NCBI GenBank assembly: GCA_963922205.1
Contig: CAWUHX010000248.1
Span: 62,001-126,000 of the forward strand
DNA: 64,000 nucleotides
Origin: Romanomermis culicivorax
Taxonomy: Eukaryota; Nematoda; Enoplea; Mermithida; Mermithidae
Direction of reading: 5' to 3'
Made by a program: the position numbers and the translations under genes. Shown piece after piece: positions 46,452 to 56,385 of the stretch. The first letter of the stretch is position 1. Each line of letters starts with the position of its first letter. The notes beneath the pieces are model-generated. The model had not been told where the DNA came from. It was given only the letters and a program-made list of their open reading frames with translations, and searched no databases.

Positions 46452-47101
46452 TTGAAAAATTTGTTACCACTTGAAAAAATCTTTACCTTCAAACATGATG
46501 CACAATATTTTTTCAAGATGCATCACAAAAAAGTCAAAATGTAAGAGATTTTCAATGTTTGACTTTCTTTTCAAGTGCATCAAATTTTTTTCAAGATGAT
46601 CTTGAAAAAAAATCAAGATGACATCTTGGAAGAAATCAAGATTGAATCTTGAAATAAATCAAGATCCCATATTGAAAAAAATCAACATCTCATCTTGAAA
46701 AAAATCAAAATTCCATCTTGAAAAGAATGAGGAACTATTCAAAGTTCATTTTTGAGGTCATGGCTTGCCAGCAGAGGGCGTCTTTCATTTTCACAGGGAT
46801 GGTAGAGGGGCGGATTTTATTTTGGACTGAGAATTTGATGGATATAAAAGTTTTTATTTTTCGAAATTTTTTCAGAAAAACGTCGGAACTGCTTGTTTTT
46901 TACTCTAAATGCAGTAATTCTGGAAAATAATCAAAGTTTTGGATTTTGTCGGCTGATCTAGACCATGCACTTGAAAAAAATGAACATGGAAAAACTCTTA
47001 CATCTTGAATTTTTTGTGAAAAAATGTTGTGCATCATGAAAAAATGTTGTGAATCATGTTCGAAAGTAATGATTTCTTTCGATGGTAACATTTTTTTCAA
47101 A
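46452..47101. mobile_element. Foldback/MITE-like element with ~90-bp imperfect inverted repeats
   Basis: The first ~90 bp (TTGAAAAATTTGTTACCA onward to 'atgtaagag') match, imperfectly, the reverse complement of the last ~110 bp (ending 'ggtaacatttttttcaaa'). It lies entirely within the intron between exons 3 and 4 of the companion gene. The interior holds a ~24-bp tandem repeat and non-repetitive sequence without a credible gene. A target duplication was not identified. Confidence 0.65.
46590..46735 (+). repeat. ~24-bp degenerate tandem repeat
   Basis: About six units of an 'atcttgaaaaaaatcaagat'-like motif inside the foldback element. Each unit contains a short CTTGA/TCAAG inverted repeat. 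Confidence 0.75.
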
Positions 47102-48096
47102 CCTTCATGTATAAAGCTTGGAACTGTAATATGCTTACTTGATGGATACTCAGTGAATTGCAAAATTGTTTGGCAAACACTTGTCAAAATATGGCTTTTT
47201 AGGCCTTTAAAAGAATTGAGCAATTCCATTTTATATTTGGATTTTGGATAAGGTTTTGCATGGAAGTTGCAAGGATGGCGTCTTTTGTTTCATCTAGTAG
47301 GTTTGGTATAGGAAATTCGGCGGGCCATGGTGATGAACGATAATGTGGTGGAATAGCACTAACAAGGTTGGCTCGGCTTCCAGCGCTAACAGACCCTGAA
47401 GAATACAAGACTGAATAAGTTATGGTAATAGCATATCTTCCATTGTTTATCAAGCCTGATACTGATACTCCTTATAGTAAAATTCATCATCAAATACTGC
47501 TGTATTCAGAAGGTGCTGCAAAAATGATGTATAACTGATAGAGAAAATTCAGAAAATACGCTACTCTTAAGGGTTACCTTTTATCACACATTGAAAACAA
47601 GAACATACATGGGTTATTCATATCAATTTTAGACTGTTCATGTCAATGTACTTTTCAAACTTCTAGTGCAATAATATTCATCTCACCCATTTCACATTTT
47701 GAGCGCAATTGAAAAACAGATCCATTTTGAAAGTCCTTTATGTTGTCAAAATCTCTAAATTCGTTGAACAAATCGTCTCGGATAAGAATTGAATAGTTTT
47801 CCTGGAGTAAAACATTGAGTATACAAGACATGACACTTATTGGAAGAAATTGAGATAAGTATTACTAGATTTCGATCCAATTTTTCATGTAAAAACTCTT
47901 TGAATTCTTCAATTGTAAAAAACTGTTGACTTATTTGAATGCATGGACTTGAAACTGCATCTATTTGGACCAATATTCGGATTGGAGCCATTCTCTAAAA
48001 AAGTCAATGAATACTTGTCCAGTTTATAGATTATAAGCTAGAATATGCATGATCAGTTGAACAGTTCAGCACAGTCATTATCATGAATGAAAACCT

Positions 48097-48102
48097 TTTA
48101 TT
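48097..48102 (-). terminator. AATAAA polyadenylation signal overlapping the transposase stop codon
   Basis: On the minus strand GAATAAAAGG places AATAAA across the TAA stop. Its position, ~105 bp before the companion gene ATG, would allow separate transcripts for the two genes. Confidence 0.5.
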
Positions 48103-51100
48103 CAAAAACACGAAATTTTGGAGAAATCCACAATTTTCCATTGACATTGTACCCATGTAAGGGATAAAAACATTCAAGGTGCTTAAAATCCAACATGTGA
48201 ACCTCGTTGGTTGCTACTAGTTCATAACACATCAAGTGCTCACTCAAAAAAGAATTATAGTGAGAACAAAGGAAACAAATTTCATCATGAAGGGAAAAAA
48301 TGTACAAAATTTTGCAGAAACATGAATGACCGACAATAAAATTATGAACAATGAACATTCCCGGTCTGTACCGTTGACCACATACTATCACTTCCTTGTA
48401 AACAGTTTGGCGATCTCCTCCAGAAACTTTCGAATGGAAGACTGTCTGCTGTGATAATGGCAAATCTGAAATATAAATGACTGATCCTGATGAAAAGGTC
48501 ACATCATCTTTAAAATATGATCCAGAGGTCATCAAATAAGTGAGCCATAATTGGTGCCGTTTAGCTAAAGTTCCACAAATATGTTTAAAGTTCATGGTCT
48601 GATGGATAATTCGTTTGAAAAAGGCATGTTTAGACTCAAATCTAATAGTTTGGTAGTGAACCAAAGGACCAAAGGCTCTGATCATATCTGGATAGTGCTC
48701 GACAAAACGATGCTTTGGTTTTAACTTCTGATTAGGGTAAGCTTTAAGATATAGATGGCGATGTTCCACAATTAAGGAACGTAAGATCTCAATTTCAGTG
48801 TCACTAAACTTTTCTGCATAAGCATATTCCACAATTTGTTTAAGAAAGACAATGCAACGCCAGGCAATGTCATCTTCAGGCACTTTGTGGCCGACCAAAA
48901 GTGGCAAAAATCGTAATAGATATATATTTTTTGTCGCATTGCCACCAATAGTGCTTCGGCTGCTTTTAGAGAAGTCACGAGGAACAAAATCTGTGATGTT
49001 GCATCGATCATTAATTTTGAACTTGAAAGTTCTTAGTCTTTCGATGAAATAATCATACGTGAAATATTTCGACGAAGTAATAAATTTTGTGAGCGCATAT
49101 TTGAGTTCATAGGCTATGATCCCTTTGCCTAAAGCAAGAAAAAAAGTTATGTATTAAGGAGAAGTCTTCCCCTTAAATCCTGAAGGGATGCAATTTTAAG
49201 CCCTCTTGTAAATGAAAAAACAAAAATTAGTCAACTTTCAGCATTTTTGTACATTTCCATAAGACCACAATGAAATCAATTCAAAGGGTAGTGTTGCGTG
49301 CCTTCTCCTGACCAAAACATGAATTCGCCATGAATCAGCATTAATGGCACAAAAATAATTACCTAAATCATGAGAGAGATCCGGCGGAAGCATACGAGTA
49401 ATATGGACTAGACTCAAACGATTGAAAGGTGAGTCAAATTTGATTCCATAGGCAGACGGTTCAGCAACACCCGACTGAATATTACTAACTTGCGTCCTAT
49501 AATTAAATTCGTTTCTTGCTTCGATGTTCCTGATGTCAATATCATTATTCTTAAATTCAAAAAATGGTTCATGACATGAAAATTTATGTTAATCTGATCT
49601 ACTTGTATGTCTTGCAACTCAATCAAGCAATAGCGGCAACTTCTCACAACAGATGGACCAAAACTTTCAAAATAGCCACCGAGCATGTGAGCTAGAAAAA
49701 AAATCTCTCCAATTACTTATGAAACTCCCATTAGAAATAAAAGTACCGGCTAAATTGTCCGCACAAATGCAGGCAATAGTCCCATAAATAATTCGATTCA
49801 ATTTTTGCACAAAGAGTCCTTCTTTTTCTAATATATTTATATCAAAAAGTAGTGGTGCAAGTATCTTATCAAGACCACATGCTTTAACGGTGATGCTAGG
49901 ACATAATGCAACTAGCCGGATTACCTGCAAGCAGCCCCGATATTTTCTTGGAAGGTTACCAAGGGTGTAGTAAAAAGCGCAAAGTTTACGACGTCGTGCG
50001 TATATCCCAATTGGGTTAACAGCAGTCCAGTCATCATTATAAAGGAAAATTTGCAAATTGTAGCGGTCATTCGTTGCAAACTTTATGCACTTTGAATGGG
50101 ATCCAGAATTGAAATCATGGTAACTCGATGTTTCATTATCTGAAATCATTCAGGAAGATACAAAAAATGCTTTTGTTTCCACATCCAAGTTTTTCAGAAA
50201 ATTGCACAAAATGCTTTTAGTGCTTTCAGTAAAAAATTGAACTTTTTAGTTGAATTTTAAATAAGCCTGGCAAAATTAAAAATGGCATTCCTTACCATGT
50301 TCAGAACAAAATTTTTGGAGTACGTCAGTGCTTTCAAAGAAGACAGTAAGGTCTCTTAGCAAAGGAATATAAACGAATGGATATTTTTTTCCATCGTGAG
50401 CCGTAAGATTCATCTCGACTAAAACAAAGACAAATTTGTACTAAAAGTTACTAGACTGCAGAAAGAAATTTTTACTTGGTGCTACATAAGGCAGATTTCG
50501 TTTGAAATAATTTGAGTGCCTATGGTTTGTACTTAGTGAGCTGCGGAACGATGAAAATTGAGATATTAAATTTGGAGAACAATAACTTGTGTTTTGTGGA
50601 GCCACGGATGATAAAGAATGTCTCATCGAAACGTAATGAAGTTCCAAAAAAGTATCGAATATTTCAGGGATTGCATATTCAGGAATATGCCATACTACTT
50701 GCATCTTCAGAAAGAACAAAGCCAATATTTTTTTGAATTGATCGGCAGCTATGGGTTCATCTGGTAGGCAACTAGTATCCAAACTGTCCTCGATAATAGA
50801 TTGGTCACCAGTATCGGTAATGATTTCCATATCCGGCTCTTCTGCATCCAAATTGTGATCCATAATCGTCCTATTTCTCTCCAAAACAAATTCTGGAGCC
50901 GGAGCATCTGCATCAATGTTATGATTTCGTGAAATGTGACACCTCCATGATCCAGTATTTTTCGTATTGAATGAACAATTATGGAAACAACATTTTATAA
51001 GTTCATGGTTATGCTCAATGTGCGTTTTTCTCAAATGGTTAACAAGCTGATTCAAATTTTGAAATTTGATTGTGAAAGGGGATTTGCAAAGAGAACATGC

Positions 51101-51310
51101 CAATTTTTGGCTTGAGGATGCCGCCTGCTTCTTCGAATGATTTCTAGACAAATGTATAGCAAACTGATTTATATTCTTGCACTTTACATGACAGCTTGCT
51201 TCTGGACAGGGGAACGACTTTGCGGTTATATGCAGAATCCGGTAATGCTGATAAATTCGTTGCTTGTTCACTCGGCTTGCACACAGTTTGCAAATGTACG
51301 AAGACACCAT
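48098..51310 (-). CDS. CACTA/EnSpm-type transposase, six exons, 885 aa predicted
   Basis: Exons 51310-50476, 50418-50296, 50139-49747, 49691-49603, 49549-49363 and 49128-48098 join through GT-AG introns with matching phase and no internal stop (886 codons including stop). The chosen ATG lies just before the first finger; an in-frame ATG at 51400 would add 30 residues. The N-terminus has four C2H2 fingers (C7/C10/H22/H27; C35/C40/H53/H58; C72/C75/H92/H97; C108/C112/H125/H130), likely for DNA binding. Exon 3 carries L-Y-N-D-D-W and the A-F-Y-Y-T-L-G-N-L-P-x-K-Y block. Exons 3-4 carry A-D-N-L-A and C-R-Y-C. Exons 5-6 meet in H-D-L-G-K-G-I, and exon 6 carries K-P-K-H-R-F-V-E-H-Y-P and R-F-E-S-K-H. 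These blocks recur in animal EnSpm/CACTA transposases, which cut at the TIRs and reinsert the element. Relatives I recall have Glu where this copy has Lys in D-L-G-K-G, so activity is doubtful. Confidence 0.82.
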
Positions 51311-51364
51311 CTTAAAAATATTTTCTATAGGCAAATCAAGAATTATAACCAATCGCACAATGCC

Positions 51365-51476
51365 TAGAACATTCAGTTTTGTCTTCATCAAGTAGAACAT
51401 TCAGTTTTGTCTTCATCAAGTAGAACATTCAGTTTTGTCTTCATCAAGTAGAACATTCAGTTTTGTCTTTATCAAG
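51365..51476 (-). repeat. Four tandem copies of a 28-bp unit upstream of the transposase
   Basis: Exact or near-exact 28-bp units (beginning tagaacattcagttttgtc on the plus strand) at 51365, 51393, 51421 and 51449. They end at 51365, 55 bp upstream of the transposase ATG at 51310, so they may lie in its 5' leader or promoter. Confidence 0.9.
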
Positions 51477-52384
51477 ACAAAATATTGATGAGTACCAATA
51501 AAAACACGAGATAATATGTAAAAAATGATTAAAACTATTAAGGATGGAGAGATAAGTGAAGATATGGAAGCTAAAAGCCGGGTCTGAGGCCTGCGCTAGG
51601 TAATAAATAATATTGATAATTAAAGTTACAAATTTTGAGATTTGGATGTTCTAAAATGCACTACGATTGGCAGGCATTGGGTTTTTGGGTTGATGAATAA
51701 TGTCTCCTTCCCCCTATATCCTATATCTCACCCCCGGTTAAGGACAAATTAGGAATAGTCATGCCAAACAGGGCAATTTCTTTCCCTTCAAAACCAAAAA
51801 GATTCATTTCAGTATTTCAGGAGATCAAAACTTCAAAACTTTCCGCCAGTCATGAGTATAACAGTTATTGCTTTCTATCAGGTGCAGCTGTTAGCATATC
51901 TACCTTACTTATTAACCTTCATCAGTTTCTATCAATTGAATTACTTCATCTCTTTTTTACTAATTCAGACAAGAGTCAATAATTTGCTGATAATTGAGGT
52001 TTTTGATCACTTCCTAGAATTTTATTCTCTCGCTCTTTATATTTTTCCAACCTTTTGAAACTTTAACCTTCCCAATCTGTGATTGAAAGACGATAAAAAC
52101 ATCATTACGAGACTGTAAATTTAGAGCTCCTATCCAGGATACTCCCCCAGAAATCATCAACCATATGGCTAGCTATTAGGGGATGGCCCCCCATGATTTT
52201 CCAATCTTATGGCTAGCCATATGGTAGCCGTAGGAACCCCCATACTGTTGGTCTGAAAAATACTAAAACTTGTAAATTTTTTTATGAAAAATGTGAATTT
52301 TCTGGGCACTTCGTGCCAGTAATACATTTTTTTGGTCTTTTTAGAAAAAAATTACTACTTTTCTTTACACACAGAGCAGTTTTT
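51477..52384. other. Non-coding transposon sequence with dispersed modules
   Basis: No credible gene. Holds the third copy of the 'cccctatatctcaccccc' module (~51711-51775) and a module with 'gctgttagcatatct' (~51887) that recurs near 53972. Also holds the inverted repeat at 52160-52225. Confidence 0.6.
52160..52225. repeat. 14-bp perfect inverted repeat, 38-bp loop
   Basis: ACCATATGGCTAGC at 52160-52173 and GCTAGCCATATGGT at 52212-52225, with further GGGGATGG/CCCCCCAT complementarity in the loop. It could be a small foldback remnant. Confidence 0.8.
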
Positions 52385-53118
52385 TGTGTGAAGTGATTGT
52401 GTCCATTGAATTTCCCATGGTCAGAAAACTCTTTGCTCAAAAATTGCAGAAATATGTTTGAAATACACTCAATAAAATTATGTGTGTAAAGTGATCACAT
52501 TTAATTCCCTGTGGTTGAAACCCCTTTCCACAAAAAAAATCACAAAAATGGGCTTGGTTACACCTGAGATAATTTTTTTGTGTAAAGTCATGCATCCATT
52601 GATTTCCTACAGCTGAAAACCTATTCCACAAAAAATTGACCAACATATTTTTGGTTACACCAAGAATAATTTTTTGTATAAAGTGATCACATTCATCAAA
52701 TTATCTGTATTCAAAAACCCCTCCTCCAAAAAAAACGAAAATAAGCTTCTTTACACCCAGGATAATTTTTTGAGTAAAGTGATCACATTCATTAAATTCG
52801 CTATGGTCAAAAACCCCTTCCACAAACAAAATTCAGAAATAGGCTTGTTTACACCCATGATAATATTTTTGTGTAAAGTGACCACATCTATTGAATTCCC
52901 CATGGTCGAAATTTCCTTCCACTAAAGATCACAAAAATATGCTTGTTTACACTCGGGATAATTTTTTTTGTGTAAAGTGACCACATCTATTGAATTCCCT
53001 GCAGTCGAAAACTCCTTCCACAAAAGAATCATGAAAATATGCTTGTTTACACCCGGGATCTTTTTTACTGTAAAGTGACCACATCCATTGAATTCCCAAT
53101 GCTCGAAAACCCTCACAG
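52385..53118. repeat. ~97-bp minisatellite, about 7.5 copies
   Basis: Units share 'gtgtaaagtgaccacat', 'attgaattccc', 'ccttccacaaaa' and 'cttgtttacaccc' in that order, with starts near 52387, 52484, 52579, 52676, 52773, 52871, 52971 and 53070. Copies are diverged by substitutions and small indels. Short frames inside are incidental. Confidence 0.85.
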
Positions 53119-54445
53119 CCCAAAAATCCCAAGAAGGCTACTGGTTCTTTTGAAAGTGCAAAAAAAATTATAAAGAATTTTTTGGAGTGAAAATAAATTT
53201 TAAATATTAGTAATGGCTACACTATTTTTCAAATGCATAAAATTAGTAGTGCATCATGCTGCAAAAAAAATTTTTTGAAGCCGTATGTCTTATATTACAT
53301 ACCTAATTGGGAAATTTCATGTTTCCTGGGACTTCGGATCACCATAAAATTGAATTGGGGCTATATTTTTGAAAAATTAAAAAATCACATTTGAGGTTGC
53401 ACCCCCAAGATGCTTAGGCTGAAGTATGAAGCTTCCATATGCCACACCCATTATGGGGCATGGTGGGACTGGGGACCCTCAAAAAGTGCGTTTTTTGCAT
53501 GTTTTTGGGCCCAGACTGAGTACCACTTGCAGATAGAGGCCAAATGACAAAAGGCACCCCATTTGCCCTCATGCCTGAAATTATGCAAAAAACCCGAAGG
53601 TTCTAGATCTTACCGTTTTGGCTCTAGGTGGGGGGGCATGAGATTTAAGGGCCAAATATATTATAGGTTGACACTATCATGCCACCTATAATATACATTG
53701 ACTCGGCGTGAAGCGCCGAAATTTTTTTGTGTTTCCAGCCCCTGCAACATCTAAGAACACCATTTTTTTCCTCAAATGGGGTCTTTTGAGGAAAAAAATT
53801 TTGGAATGAGGAAAAAAATTTTGAGTATGGTTCTCATTGAGGAAAAAATTTTGGGGAATTCAAATTTCAAAACCGAAAAGATGCATTTTGGTGGACTTAA
53901 AAGGGTCAAAATCTCAAATTTTTCTGGTGCTTCATGCCAGTATGGGTATAAACTATTTTCTATCAGGCGCGGCTGTTAGCATATCTATTTCGACTTACTA
54001 ATTAATAATCAATGGTTTGTATCAATCAGGTTAGCTCGTTTCATTTTCTAATCATTAACAGTTAATTATGTCGCCGAAAATAGAGATTTTTCATCAATTC
54101 TCTCAATTTTTTCTTTCCATGCATGAAATTTTTTAAACATTTGCAACCAGAACTTTTGCGTTTATTGAAGATGGAAATCGAGGACATCATTCTAAACTGT
54201 GATTTTAGAACATCTGTTTACGAATATCTGCTGGAGAAATTTATTTTCCAGCATTTTAGAATATAAAAACTTGAAAATTTTTCCGGCGCATCGTGCAGGA
54301 ATGAGGAACAAATTACACTTCATCAGTTTGATTTTAATCCATTTCTTAACATTGTGAAGCTTTATTTTCTATCGTTTTAGAAGGTGAAAATCCAAAAAAA
54401 TTGACCAAGAACTAAAAACACAAAAGACCAAGGACTAAATAAAAG
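53119..54445. other. Non-coding transposon sequence with recurring GC-palindrome modules
   Basis: No credible gene. Contains cggcgtgaagcgccg near 53704, 'gaggaaaaaaattttg' duplications near 53790-53850, and the second 'gctgttagcatatct' module near 53972. A related 'tttttccggcgcatcgtgc' lies near 54278. Confidence 0.55.
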
Positions 54446-54663
54446 CATACCTGTACTTGGGGGGGGGTTGGGGGGACCCCCCCCAACTCGGCCAACCCTA
54501 TACCCAAAATCATTTCCCCCCCCCCCAGTTTGGAAAAAAAAAATTTTCAAAAAAGTGTATGTTTTTTGGCCTTTTTTGGGAAAAATTTCGACTTTTTCCT
54601 ACCCCCCCCCCCCAAAATTTCGGATTTACCCCCCCCCAACTGGTCGGAGGTCTTACAGGTATG
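54446..54663. mobile_element. MITE-like element, 218 bp, with 8-bp duplication
   Basis: Ends CATACCTGTA and TACAGGTATG (perfect 10-bp TIR), flanked by AATAAAAG at 54438-54445 and 54664-54671. The interior is symmetric, with G-runs on the left and C-runs on the right, so the element can fold on itself. The 8-bp duplication suggests hAT-type mobilisation. Confidence 0.88.
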
Positions 54664-56194
54664 AATAAAAGTAGATGATTCTAATCGGAACCACAGAAAT
54701 GTTAATGACGGATAAATTCATGAGAACTCTATCATTAATATGCTTTAGCCGCTCCTGTAGAACACCAATATATTCTTGATGAGCTCATTTGACTAAAATA
54801 ACCAGAATTTTCTCAATTTTTCCCTCATTCTTGCAGGTTTCTGACTCAAAATACAACAAAATGCTTGGCTATGCTCTTAAAATGGATACAAACGCATCCG
54901 TAGCCACATTATAAACGTTTTTGAAAATGTGGAAAATGTTTGGAAAATGAGGAAAAAAATTTTGGGTCCGGTTCTCATGTGGAAAAAAACGGTGTATAAT
55001 AGTCAAGAAAATTTAATGTCTGGCCAGGCCAGCCAAAAAAGTTTGTGCCAATTGGCACAAACACTCAAAATTTTTGGTGCCATTTAAAATTTTTTTGTGC
55101 CAAAAACCATGTTTTGTATTTTATTCGGTCCGTGTCAGTTTTAGACATTTAAAACCCAATTTTCTGAGTTTTGGAGAGAAAATGAAAAGATTTATATGAC
55201 TAGAGTAGAGAAATTTGCTCGGCGCGTAGCGCCGGAAATTTTTCCTGGATTTCAATATTCTAGAACGCTGGAAAATAAATTTTTTCACCTTTTATTTCCC
55301 AGACAGAAGGTTTGATTTAACAGTGAATTCAATGAATTTTCAATTGGACAAACTAAAATCAGAAACTAGGAAAGCGACTAAGACTTTGGATCTTTCAATC
55401 GGCGAAAATTTCTACACTCAAAATGTTTTGATCATATGAAAGTCAAAATTTTTATGAAGATCGCAAAAACTTTTTGGGAAAATGACCGAGAAAAATAATA
55501 GTTTTCATCAAATTCGTCAACAAACAATACAGGATCAAACATTCATCCATAGTATGTTGATAATAAGAGCTTATAAGTACTAACTAGAATGACCTTTTCT
55601 AACCGCACACTAGAATATTATAAAAAATAAATCATAGATGAATTGAAGAAACCCCGCGTGAAGCGCCGGAAAATTTTCACTTTTTCCATTTTAGAATGCG
55701 TAAGAATGCACCTCCGGACAGAAAACCCTAATATATAATCGAAAGAGCAGTCATGCCTCAAGTTGCACTGTGCAACTTGGTAGAAAAAATTTGGTTGCAC
55801 AGCCAAAAATTTGGTTGCTGTGTGCGAAAAAAACGCTGCTTGTGGGGGGATGCATGTTGCCAAAAAAACATGCTGAACTACAGTAATCATAGCCGGGTTG
55901 CCACCTCGGCGCGGCGTCTAACAGCTAGTACTCCATCTGCAAATTGATGAGAGCGACAATTTTTGCAAACAGAATTTCATTCACATCTGTTTTGATACGA
56001 TTGTAGAGCATCACGAGAGCTTTCGATAGCTATACTTCTATCAAAATTTTACAAACAGATATCGAGAAAATTCCAATGGAAAAACGTTCTATGTTTTCGG
56101 TTGGATGACGTCAAACACATGTATGGTCAGGTAAAGCACATAGTGACAACGCCGTGGGTATGTTTTCAAAAAAATGTATCCACATTGAATGAAA
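54664..56194. other. Non-coding transposon sequence
   Basis: No credible gene. Palindromic ggcgcgtagcgcc near 55219 and gcgtgaagcgcc near 55655, each followed by an AAATTTT-type stretch, resemble those at 53704. A 9-bp palindrome with 3-nt loop (CAAGTTGCA-CTG-TGCAACTTG) lies at 55759-55779. Confidence 0.55.
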
Positions 56195-56347
56195 TAGGAT
56201 TGAAAAAAGTTGGGTAAATCCTACGTAATATTCACCAACTGAATGCTTTTCAATAGTGTACTTAACTTTTTAATGTTAATCCAACATCAACTTCCAAAAC
56301 TGTTAAAACAACGCAACAAAGTTGCGTTTTTCTTCAGAGAACATGAG
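56195..56347 (-). promoter_or_regulatory. Right subterminal motif cluster
   Basis: Contains AAAGTTGGGTAAATCCTACG, AACTTTTTAATGTTAATCC and AACGCAACAAAGTTGCGTTT. These are variants of the motifs in the left subterminal region, in mixed orientation, and are likely transposase-recognition repeats. Confidence 0.55.
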
Positions 56348-56383
56348 AAAGTTGAGTTAATCCAACAATTTTTTTTTACAGTG
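56348..56383 (-). repeat. Right terminal inverted repeat
   Basis: Reverse complement begins CACTGT-A9-TTGTTGGATTAAC and matches the left TIR over 36 bp with two mismatches. Confidence 0.92.
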
Positions 56384-56385
56384 TA
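56384..56385. repeat. TA target-site duplication, right copy
   Basis: TA precedes satellite 'ggtatcagattacc' and matches 43681-43682. Confidence 0.85.

Larger units (their letters stand above)
44027..47991 (-). pseudogene. Companion (SAM-domain-3-like) gene of the DNA transposon, disrupted
   Basis: Exons joined by GT-AG introns in consistent phase: 47991-47866, 47801-47687, 47395-47139, 46328-46183, 46110-45935 resuming at 45060-44892, 44714-44574, 44508-44392, 44335-44027 (stop TGA). The implied length is ~518 residues. Recognisable blocks, as remembered from animal proteins labelled SAM-domain-containing-3-like: an N-terminal beta-rich region (exons 1-2), S-P-W-P-x-E-F-P-I-P (exon 3), a helical block with G-W-x-x-W (exon 4), the R-K-G-E-V-N-F-x-P block with Y-P-P-G-E (exon 5), T-F-x-L-R-R, and a C-terminal helical domain. 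Such genes accompany the transposase in animal CACTA-type elements; the molecular role is unknown. Two breaks: a 1-nt deletion in an A run near 47230, and an 866-bp insertion with 8-bp duplication at 45069-45934. The start lies 107 bp after the transposase stop. Confidence 0.75.
43683..56383 (-). mobile_element. CACTA/EnSpm-type (CMC superfamily) DNA transposon, 12.7 kb
   Basis: Termini CACTG...CAGTG with 36-bp TIRs (two mismatches) and a 2-bp TA duplication. CACT(A/G) ends, short target duplications, subterminal repeats and the encoded transposase fit the CMC group (CACTA, Mirage, Chapaev); the TA duplication also recalls Mirage. Two genes lie on the minus strand: the transposase (51310 to 48098) and a companion gene (47991 to 44027). 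The remaining ~5 kb (51311-56383) is non-coding and loaded with nested repeats. The transposase frame is open, but the companion gene is broken, so the element is probably not fully autonomous. Nested elements: 45069-45934, 45208-45360, 45392-45575, 46452-47101 and 54446-54663. Confidence 0.9.

Noticed and set aside
54457-54678. Pro/Gly-rich ORFs across the G/C runs
   Set aside because: Products of homopolymer runs inside the 218-bp MITE.
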